Positions 5,490 through 10,464 of a stretch of DNA of 10,464 nt are shown in pieces (the stretch's first letter is position 1; every line of letters starts with the position of its first letter). Source of the DNA: Thermoleophilia bacterium UBA5186. GTDB taxonomy: Bacteria; Actinomycetota; Thermoleophilia; Gaiellales; Gaiellaceae. The translations under genes and the position numbers were made by a program. The notes under the pieces were generated by a model that saw only the letters and a list, made by a program, of their open reading frames with translations, was not told the origin of the DNA and made no database searches. The DNA lies in the NCBI GenBank assembly GCA_002413095.1, contig DHWI01000120.1, forward strand, positions 1,020 through 11,483, in the 5' to 3' direction.

Positions 5490-7051
5490 GGGTCCTCGTT
5501 CGGGAGCCGATCGCCGACGCGGGCGTCGAGCTGCTTCGCTCCAAGTTCGACGTCGACGTGGAGGCGAACGGCGACCTCGCCGAGACGATCGGCGGCTACG
5601 ACGCAATCGTCATCCGCTCGGCGACCAAGCTCACAGCCGACCTGATCGCGCGCGCCGACCGGCTGAAGGTGATCGGGCGCGCCGGGGTCGGAGTCGACAA
5701 CGTGGACGTCGAGGCGGCGACCCGGCGCGGCATCGTCGTCGCCAACGCGCCCGAGTCGACGGTCGTGTCAGCGGCGGAGCACACGATCGGCCTCCTCGTC
5801 GCGCTCGCCCGCAACATCCCGCAGGCGCACGCCGCGTTGAAGGAAGGCCGCTGGGAGCGCTCGAGCTACGGCGGCGTGGAGCTCGCCGGAAAGACGCTCG
5901 GCGTGCTCGGCTTCGGCCGCATCGGCCAGCAGGTTGCGAGCCGCGCGGTCGGGCTCGGGATGCGGGTCGTCGCTTTCGATCCCTTCGTCGCAGCCGACCG
6001 CTACCGCGAGCTCGGGGCCGAGCGCTTCGCGACGCCCGACGCGCTCTACGCCGAGGCCGACTTCGTCACGCTGCACCTGCCACTCACCGACGAGACGCGC
6101 GGCTCGGTCGGCGCGGAGGCATTCGCGCGGATGCGCGACGGCGCGCGGCTCATCAACGCTGCCCGGGGCGAGCTGGTCGACGAAGCGGCTCTCGTCGAGG
6201 CCGTGCAGTCGGGGAAAGTTGCCGGCGCCGCGCTCGACGTGTTCTCGTCCGAGCCGTACTCCGGCCCCCTGCTCGAGCTTCCGCAGGTCGTCGTGACGCC
6301 GCATCTCGCCGCCTCGACCGAGGAGGCGCAGGATCGCGCGGGCCTGATCGTCGCCGAGCAGGTGGCCGCCGCGCTCGAGGGCAAGCTCGTGCCCAACGCC
6401 GTGAACATCCCCTCGATCGGCGCGCAGGATCTGGAGGTGCTCGGGCCGTTCATCCCGCTGGCTGCGAAGCTCGGACGGCTGGCGATGGAGCTGGCGGAAG
6501 GCCGCGCTGAGCAGATCACCGTCGCCTGTTACGGAGCGCTGTCCGCCTACGACACGCGCTTGTTGACCGTGGCCGCGCTGAACGGCGCCTTCCAGGGCAG
6601 AACCGACGTTCCTGTCAACTACGTCAACGCGCCGCTGATCGCCGCCGAGCGCGGCATCGAGGTCAAGGAGGAGCGCCGCCGCTCGTCGCGCGACTTCACG
6701 AACCTGATCCGCGTCACGGTGCGCGCAGACGGCGACGACCTCGCGAGCGCGGGAACGACGATCGGGCGCGACAACAGGCTCTGGCTCGTGAGCGCGCTCG
6801 GCTTCGAGCTCGAGACCGAGTTGGCGCCGCTGATGGTCTTCTTCCGCTACGACGACGTGCCGGGGATGATCGGCCGCGTCGGGACGCTCTTCGGCGAGGC
6901 GGACGTGAACATTGCGAACATGGCCGTCTCGCGCACCAGGCGGGGAGGAAAGGCACTCATGGCGCTCTCGATCGACCAGCCCGCGCCGCCTGAGCTGGTC
7001 GACAAGCTGCGGGAAGGGTTCGACGACGCAAGGTTCATCGCCCTCGGCTGA
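5486..7051 (+). CDS. serA: D-3-phosphoglycerate dehydrogenase, long type with ASB and ACT domains
   Basis: SerA oxidises 3-phosphoglycerate to 3-phosphohydroxypyruvate with NAD+, the first committed step of serine synthesis in the cytosol. The 521-residue length and domain order match the long form. The split substrate-binding domain is at about 1-95 and 290-315. The Rossmann domain between has GFGRIG (142-147). Catalytic residues fit Arg227 (AARGELVDE), Glu256 (DVFSSEP) and His273 (VTPHLAAST). The allosteric substrate-binding domain covers about 320-445, and the ACT domain about 447-521 begins MVFFRYDDVPGMIGRVG. ACT domains of this type usually bind serine for feedback inhibition, so that is expected here but untested. 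The GTG start overlaps the aminotransferase stop as GTGA and has no Shine-Dalgarno, implying translational coupling. Confidence 0.96.
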   Translation: MRVLVREPIADAGVELLRSKFDVDVEANGDLAETIGGYDAIVIRSATKLTADLIARADRLKVIGRAGVGVDNVDVEAATRRGIVVANAPESTVVSAAEHTIGLLVALARNIPQAHAALKEGRWERSSYGGVELAGKTLGVLGFGRIGQQVASRAVGLGMRVVAFDPFVAADRYRELGAERFATPDALYAEADFVTLHLPLTDETRGSVGAEAFARMRDGARLINAARGELVDEAALVEAVQSGKVAGAALDVFSSEPYSGPLLELPQVVVTPHLAASTEEAQDRAGLIVAEQVAAALEGKLVPNAVNIPSIGAQDLEVLGPFIPLAAKLGRLAMELAEGRAEQITVACYGALSAYDTRLLTVAALNGAFQGRTDVPVNYVNAPLIAAERGIEVKEERRRSSRDFTNLIRVTVRADGDDLASAGTTIGRDNRLWLVSALGFELETELAPLMVFFRYDDVPGMIGRVGTLFGEADVNIANMAVSRTRRGGKALMALSIDQPAPPELVDKLREGFDDARFIALG

Positions 7052-7094
7052 GCAATCGCGCGGGACGCACTGGGTCGTTCTCCAGTTCGCGGCG

Positions 7095-7493
7095 ATGGCG
7101 CTGGTGTTCCTCGTCTCCGGGTTCCCGCCGCGAACGCCGACCTGGGTCAGCCTCAGCGGGCTGATCGTCGTCACCGCGGGCGGAGCCTGGTTCGCGCTCG
7201 GCCTGCGAGCGCTGGGGTGGAATCTCACGGTCTTCCCGCGCCCAAAACCGCAAGGCGTGCTCGTCGAGCACGGGGCGTACCGCTACGCACGGCATCCGAT
7301 CTACGGCGGCGGGCTGCTGATGTTCGTCGGGTTCGGAATGATCTCCAGCGTGCCGGCGCTCGCCGCTACCGCGTTACTGGCCTACATCTGGATCAGGAAG
7401 TCGCAGGAGGAAGAACGGCTGCTGGCCGAGCGCTTTCCCGCCTACGCCGAGTACCGCGAGCGCGTCCGCGGACGGTTTCTACCCTGGCTCTAG
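7095..7493 (+). CDS. Isoprenylcysteine carboxyl methyltransferase (ICMT/PEMT-like) family membrane protein; start uncertain
   Basis: This small integral membrane protein has an ICMT/PEMT-type SAM-dependent methyltransferase tail. From the ATG at 7095 it has 132 residues. It shows hydrophobic segments at about 17-41 and 71-100, the signature GAYRYARHPIYGGG (RHPIY at 66-70), and the acidic motif QEEERLLAERFPAYAEYRERV (about 104-124) near the end. Bacterial members methylate small molecules or lipids; the substrate is unknown here. The start is a problem. The reading frame stays open upstream to a TTG at 6912 inside serA, and residues encoded at 7047-7094 (HWVVLQFAA) look like the real beginning of the first membrane segment, yet no ATG, GTG or TTG lies between 6912 and 7095. 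The gene follows serA without a gap and converges on the next gene with a 15-bp overlap. A role linked to serine or one-carbon supply is only speculation. Confidence 0.75.
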   Translation: MALVFLVSGFPPRTPTWVSLSGLIVVTAGGAWFALGLRALGWNLTVFPRPKPQGVLVEHGAYRYARHPIYGGGLLMFVGFGMISSVPALAATALLAYIWIRKSQEEERLLAERFPAYAEYRERVRGRFLPWL

Positions 7494-7829
7494 ATCGGGC
7501 GCGCCGCTGCGCGGGTCGAGCTTCCGGACGACGGCCACTACTTTGCGGTTGACCTTCTCCACGATCTGGAAGCGGCGCCGCGTCTCGACGACCTTCTCGA
7601 TCGAGCCTTCTTCGTGCCCGTTCGCGAGGATGAATGTCGTCGGCTCCGCGCGCACGCTCTCGTAGACCTCCAGCGGGACCCCGACCCGCTCCACGCACTT
7701 CGGGTCGGCGCACTCGCAAACGAACTCCGCTTCCTCGCTGCCGAACTGGTCGGCGGCTGTCGCGATCCGCTCGTTCACGTCGCGAAACAGCGATTCGGTC
7801 TTTGCCATCGACTCGGGCTCTCTCGCCAC
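7479..7829 (-). CDS. Small conserved hypothetical protein with a CxCxxxxC motif
   Basis: This 116-residue soluble protein has unknown function. After a charged helical N-terminus (LFRDVNERIATAADQF) comes FVCECADPKCVERVGVPLEVYESVRAEP, with Cys38, Cys40 and Cys45, and then His72 in ANGHEEGS. Together these could form a zinc or other metal site; that is inference. The C-terminal part (RRRFQIVEKVNRKVVAVV) looks like two beta strands. I recall similar small proteins in actinobacteria but know no function for them. The GTG at 7829 is preferred because GGAG precedes it by 6 nt; an ATG at 7808 gives 109 residues and has only a weak GAGAG upstream. The 3' end overlaps the methyltransferase gene by 15 bp, and the 5' end is divergent from the deacylase across 75 bp. 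Codon use looks like its neighbours'. Confidence 0.72.
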   Translation of the reverse strand: MAREPESMAKTESLFRDVNERIATAADQFGSEEAEFVCECADPKCVERVGVPLEVYESVRAEPTTFILANGHEEGSIEKVVETRRRFQIVEKVNRKVVAVVRKLDPRSGAPDLEPG

Positions 7830-7892
7830 TTTCGTCTCCGTCCGCAGGTTGCTACGAAAACAACGTGCGACCTGCCCCAACGGTTGCGCGGC

Positions 7893-7898
7893 TAGGTT
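7893..7898 (+). promoter_or_regulatory. Possible -10 element giving a leaderless deacylase mRNA
   Basis: TAGGTT ends 6 nt before the GTG at 7905, so transcription from it would begin at or next to the start codon. No Shine-Dalgarno is visible upstream of that GTG, which fits a leaderless message. No good -35 hexamer is found 16-18 bp upstream, so this remains weak. Confidence 0.25.
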
Positions 7899-7904
7899 TC
7901 GCGC

Positions 7905-8381
7905 GTGGAGTGGCCCGAGTCCGTCGAGCGCGTCGCTGCGTACATCAGGGAGGCGGGCGCCGAGGCGCGGGTTGAGGAGTTCGCGGAGGGAACGCCGACC
8001 GCAGCCGACGCGGCCCGTGCGGTGGGCTGCGCCGAGTCGCAGATCGTGAAGTCGCTCGTCGTCGAATGCGACGGCCGTTCGCTCGTCGTGCTCGTTCCCG
8101 GCAACCGGCGGGCGGACACCGCCAAGATCGCGCGCGCGGCGGGATGCTCGCACGTGGCGGTCGCGGGCAGGGCGCAGGTGCGAGAGGCAACGGGATTCGA
8201 GCCGGGCGCCGTTGCGCCGTTCCCGCATCCCCGCGTCGACCGGGTCTTCGCGGAGCGCACGTTGCTCGCACACGACGTCGTCTGGATCGGCGCGGGCTCG
8301 CCGAATCACCTCGCAGCGCTCGCTCCCGGCGAGCTTTTGCGGCTCTCGCGGGCCGAGACCATCGACGCCGTGGAGGATTGA
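7905..8381 (+). CDS. YbaK/EbsC family aminoacyl-tRNA editing deacylase (Cys-tRNA(Pro) deacylase-like)
   Basis: This 158-residue cytosolic protein consists of a single YbaK/prolyl-tRNA-synthetase-associated editing domain. Free-standing members hydrolyse mischarged tRNAs in trans, for example Cys-tRNA(Pro) or Ala-tRNA(Pro). The N-terminal helix (SVERVAAYIREAG) is followed by AADAARAVGCAESQIVKSLVVE. Lys49 in IVKS matches the invariant lysine of the family. VLVPGNRRADTAKIARAAG comes next, and the later strand-loop with GAGSPNHLAAL and PGELLRLS matches the family's C-terminal glycine loop. Length and order fit a stand-alone protein, not a ProRS insertion. The GTG at 7905 gives the expected N-terminus. 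The gene ends 70 bp before ilvE on the same strand. The substrate (Cys, Ala or another amino acid) cannot be told from sequence by eye. Confidence 0.88.
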   Translation: MEWPESVERVAAYIREAGAEARVEEFAEGTPTAADAARAVGCAESQIVKSLVVECDGRSLVVLVPGNRRADTAKIARAAGCSHVAVAGRAQVREATGFEPGAVAPFPHPRVDRVFAERTLLAHDVVWIGAGSPNHLAALAPGELLRLSRAETIDAVED

Positions 8382-8408
8382 CAGGGTTCCCCATCCGGGT
8401 TCTGGGGG

Positions 8409-8414
8409 TACCAT
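8409..8414 (+). promoter_or_regulatory. Possible -10 element (TACCAT) of the ilvE promoter
   Basis: The 70-bp gap before ilvE holds TACCAT within a GGGGG-TACCAT-GTG context. It would give a leader of roughly 30 nt ending in the good Shine-Dalgarno at 8441. A perfect TTGACA (8378-8383) lies upstream, but at 25 bp rather than 16-18, so it is not a convincing partner. A promoter here is plausible but not shown. Confidence 0.3.
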
Positions 8415-8440
8415 GTGAGCTCCACCGCGGCGGGGCCGAA

Positions 8441-8445
8441 AGGAG
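8441..8445 (+). promoter_or_regulatory. Shine-Dalgarno of ilvE, decides the GTG start
   Basis: AGGAG lies 6 nt before the GTG at 8452. It is the clearest ribosome binding site in the window and fixes that GTG as the ilvE start. Confidence 0.75.
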
Positions 8446-8451
8446 CACGAG

Positions 8452-9378
8452 GTGCGAGAGACCGAGAAGATCTGGATGAACGGCGAGCTTGTGGACTGGG
8501 CGGACGCTCGCATCCACGTCGGCACGCACGGGCTGCACTACGGCTCCGGCGTCTTCGAAGGCATCCGGGCTTACGACACGCCCAAGGGCACCGCAGTCTT
8601 CCGCCTCGCCGACCACCTTCAGCGCCTGCACAACTCCGCGCGCCTGCTCTACATGGACCTCCCGTACTCGATCGAGGAGCTGCGCGACGCGCACTTCCAG
8701 CTGATCTCGGCGAACGGCCTGCCGGAGTGCTACCTCCGCCCGATCGCGTTCTACGGCTACGGCGAGCTCGGCGTCTCGGCGGTCGGGAATCCCGTCGACG
8801 TCGTGATCATGAGCTGGCCGTGGGGCGCCTACCTCGGCGAGGACGGCCTGTCCCAGGGCATTCGCGCGAAGATCTCGAGCTGGCAGCGCATTGGCCCGAA
8901 CGTGATTCCGCACGTCGCCAAGGCGACCGGGGTTTACCTCAACTCCATGCTGGCCGTGATGGAGGCCAACCGCGCGGGCTATGACGAGGCGATCCTGCTC
9001 ACCGACGAAGGCTTCATCGCGGACGGCTCGGGCGAGAACATCTTCGTCGTCAAGGACGGGACGATCTTCACGCCAGACCTCTCGGCTTCGATCCTCCCGG
9101 GGATCACGCGCGACACGATCATCCAGATCGCGTCCGATCTCGGCCACGAGGTCGTCGAGAAGAACCTGATCCGCTCCGACCTGTACCTCGCCGACGAGGT
9201 GTTCATGTCGGGCACGGCGGCCGAGGTGACGCCGCTTCGCGCTGTGGACGACCACGAGCTCGGCGTCGGGCCGGTCACGCTGGAGATCCAGAAGGCGTAT
9301 CTGGACACGGCCCGGGGTCAGAGCGAGCGCTGGACCCACTGGCTCGACTACGCGACGCCGGCCCCAGCCGAAGCGTGA
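8452..9378 (+). CDS. ilvE: Branched-chain amino acid aminotransferase (class IV)
   Basis: IlvE swaps the amino group between glutamate and the keto acids of leucine, isoleucine and valine, the last step of their synthesis. The 308-residue length is typical of the bacterial fold-type IV enzyme. Motifs in order are IWMNGELVDWADARIHVGTH (about 7-26), then HYGSGVFEGIRAY, a substrate-loop Arg in CYLRPIAFYGYG, the Schiff-base Lys157 in PHVAKATGVYLNS, and DEAILLTDEGFIADGSGENIF. PGITRDTIIQIASDLG and the late EVFMSGTAAEVTPLRAVD, which contacts the cofactor phosphate, complete the set. The HGLHYG and EGIRAY signatures and the GTAAEVTP motif favour BCAT over D-amino-acid aminotransferase or aminodeoxychorismate lyase. 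The gene has its own strong Shine-Dalgarno and overlaps the next gene by GTGA. No attenuator or leucine-rich leader peptide is seen. Confidence 0.94.
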   Translation: MRETEKIWMNGELVDWADARIHVGTHGLHYGSGVFEGIRAYDTPKGTAVFRLADHLQRLHNSARLLYMDLPYSIEELRDAHFQLISANGLPECYLRPIAFYGYGELGVSAVGNPVDVVIMSWPWGAYLGEDGLSQGIRAKISSWQRIGPNVIPHVAKATGVYLNSMLAVMEANRAGYDEAILLTDEGFIADGSGENIFVVKDGTIFTPDLSASILPGITRDTIIQIASDLGHEVVEKNLIRSDLYLADEVFMSGTAAEVTPLRAVDDHELGVGPVTLEIQKAYLDTARGQSERWTHWLDYATPAPAEA

Positions 9379-10464
9379 CCCAGCCGACCACGCGCGAGAT
9401 TCCGCTCGCTCGGCCCTTCCTGGACGAGCGCGAGGAGCAGCTCGTGCTCGAGGTTCTGCGTTCCGGACGCCTCTCGCTCGGCCCGACCATCGAGGAGTTC
9501 GAGCGACTCGTCGCCGAGCGGGTCGGCGCGCCGTACGCCGCAGCCGTCTCGAGCGGCACCGCGGGTCTCCACTTGCTGTGCCGGATCGCGGGAATCGAGC
9601 CCGGCGACGAGGTGATCACCTCCACGCTCTCGTTCGCGGCCTCCGCGAACTGCTTCATCTACGAGGGCGGCGTCCCGGTATTCGCCGACGTCGACCCGCG
9701 CACGCTGAACATGGATCCCGCTTCGGTCGAGGCGGCGATCACGGAGCGGACGAAGGCGATCGTCGCGGTCGACATCTTCGGCTACCCGTGCGAGCTCGAC
9801 GAGCTGCGCGAGGTCGCGGAACGGCACGGGCTTGCGGTGATCCAGGACTCAGCGGAAGCGCTCGGGGCGGAGTACAAGGGCGTTCCCGTCGGCGGCCACG
9901 GCGTGGCCGCGATCTTCGGGTTCTATCCGAACAAGCAGCTCGCGACGGGAGAGGGCGGCGTCGTCACGACGCATGACGAGGAGACGTACCAGCTCGTCGT
10001 GAGCATGCGGAACCAGGGCCGGCAGTATGCGGGTGGCAGCTGGTTCGACCACGTCAGGCTCGGCTTCAACTACCGGTGGACGGACATCCAGGCCGCGGTC
10101 GGCATCGCCCAGCTCGAAAAGCTCGACCGGATGCTCGAGCTGCGCGCGCAGGCTGCGTCCCGGTACGGGGAGCTCCTCGCCGGCCTCGACGGCGTCGAGA
10201 CCCTGATCCACGACGACGCGGATCACAAGCGATCGTGGTTCGTGTACGTGGTCAAGCTCGCGCCTGAGCTCGATCGCGACGCCGTGATGGCGGCGCTGCG
10301 GCGTGACGGTGTAGCGACGGCGGAGTACATCCCGTGCATCCACCTGCAGGAGTACATGCGGCACGAGTACGGCTTCCGCGAGGGGCAGTTTCCGGTCGCG
10401 GAGGAGACGTCGCGGCGGACGCTCGCGCTGCCGTTCTTCCCGCAGATCGAGGTCGAGGATCAGG
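9375..10464 (+). CDS. DegT/DnrJ/EryC1/StrS family aminotransferase, 3' end beyond window
   Basis: This PLP-dependent fold-type I enzyme comes from the family that usually aminates nucleotide-bound keto sugars for glycans or natural products. The window holds 363 codons with no stop, nearly the whole protein. Motifs are IPLARPFLDEREEQLVLEVL (9-28), LSLGPTIEEFE, the cofactor-binding SSGTAGLHLL, then TSTLSFAASANCF, Asp158 in VIQDSAEALGA, the Schiff-base Lys187 in FYPNKQLATGEGG, and RLGFNYRWTDIQAAVGIAQLEKLD. These match UDP-4-keto-sugar aminotransferases, and the family's conserved NYR motif is present. The GTG start overlaps the ilvE stop as GTGA with no clear Shine-Dalgarno, so it is probably translationally coupled. 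Pairing with ilvE has no obvious biochemical reason. Genes beyond the window would show whether a sugar or polysaccharide cluster begins here. Confidence 0.9.
   Translation, partial: MTQPTTREIPLARPFLDEREEQLVLEVLRSGRLSLGPTIEEFERLVAERVGAPYAAAVSSGTAGLHLLCRIAGIEPGDEVITSTLSFAASANCFIYEGGVPVFADVDPRTLNMDPASVEAAITERTKAIVAVDIFGYPCELDELREVAERHGLAVIQDSAEALGAEYKGVPVGGHGVAAIFGFYPNKQLATGEGGVVTTHDEETYQLVVSMRNQGRQYAGGSWFDHVRLGFNYRWTDIQAAVGIAQLEKLDRMLELRAQAASRYGELLAGLDGVETLIHDDADHKRSWFVYVVKLAPELDRDAVMAALRRDGVATAEYIPCIHLQEYMRHEYGFREGQFPVAEETSRRTLALPFFPQIEVEDQ

Noticed and set aside
4569-5606. Minus-strand frame across the class V aminotransferase gene
   Set aside because: Composition is typical of a GC-rich antisense shadow and no family motif is present.
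5768-7228. 486-codon minus-strand frame antisense to serA
   Set aside because: Antisense shadow: no recognisable domain, and serA is fully intact on the other strand.
7830-7865. Imperfect inverted repeat AGGTTGC/GCGACCT in the divergent spacer upstream of the Cys-cluster gene
   Set aside because: It needs a G.T mismatch and a long loop, and is no better than expected by chance at this GC content.
8378-8383. Perfect TTGACA hexamer overlapping the deacylase stop codon, considered as the -35 of ilvE
   Set aside because: No -10-like hexamer lies 16-18 bp downstream; the nearest good one (TACCAT, 8409) is 25 bp away.
8413-8418. ATGTGA, a start-stop minimal reading frame before ilvE, considered as a regulatory leader
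   Set aside because: A single occurrence of six bases is expected by chance, and no branched-chain codon run or attenuator hairpins accompany it.
7945-9339. 464-codon minus-strand frame antisense to the deacylase and ilvE
   Set aside because: Arg-rich shadow without domain signatures; both sense genes are clear.

Overview
The window is a high-GC, densely packed stretch of bacterial chromosome holding ordinary metabolic and housekeeping genes. GTG starts, very short spacers, GTGA stop/start overlaps, a small secreted Rpf/lysozyme-like protein with the YYGGLQMD motif and a small Cys-cluster protein all suggest a deep-branching actinobacterium, most likely Thermoleophilia (Gaiellales/Solirubrobacterales). 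That placement is my inference from gene content and style; no rRNA marker is present. I see no mobile element, CRISPR array, tRNA or rRNA.

Layout. Positions 1-507 (+) are the C-terminal end of gatB, subunit B of the tRNA-dependent amidotransferase. Facing it, and overlapping it by 4 bp, is a secreted transglycosylase/lysozyme-like gene (504-1031, -). Its 5' leader contains a strong branched inverted-repeat structure that would hide its own ribosome binding site. Upstream on the same strand is an unidentified seven-segment membrane protein (1161-1814, -). It diverges across only 27 bp from a secreted penicillin-acylase-family Ntn hydrolase (1842-4265, +).

Positions 4266-4343 form a compact control region with a perfect 17-bp palindrome and two small hairpins. 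It precedes the probable serine-biosynthesis operon: a class V aminotransferase (4344-5489) overlapping serA (5486-7051) by GTGA. Next comes an isoprenylcysteine-carboxyl-methyltransferase-like membrane protein whose start codon is unclear (up to 7493). The last of these converges with a small CxC-x4-C protein (7479-7829, -). That gene is divergent from a YbaK/EbsC-type editing deacylase (7905-8381, +).

The window ends with a branched-chain aminotransferase, ilvE (8452-9378), overlapping by GTGA a DegT/DnrJ/EryC1/StrS aminotransferase that runs off the end (9375-10464).

The metabolic theme is amino-group transfer: three PLP enzymes from three different families lie within 6.1 kb, serving probable serine synthesis, branched-chain amino acids and probably amino-sugar formation. 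I found no obviously novel multi-gene system. The most interesting unexplained signals are non-coding: the structured leader of the lysozyme-like gene and the palindrome before the serine operon.
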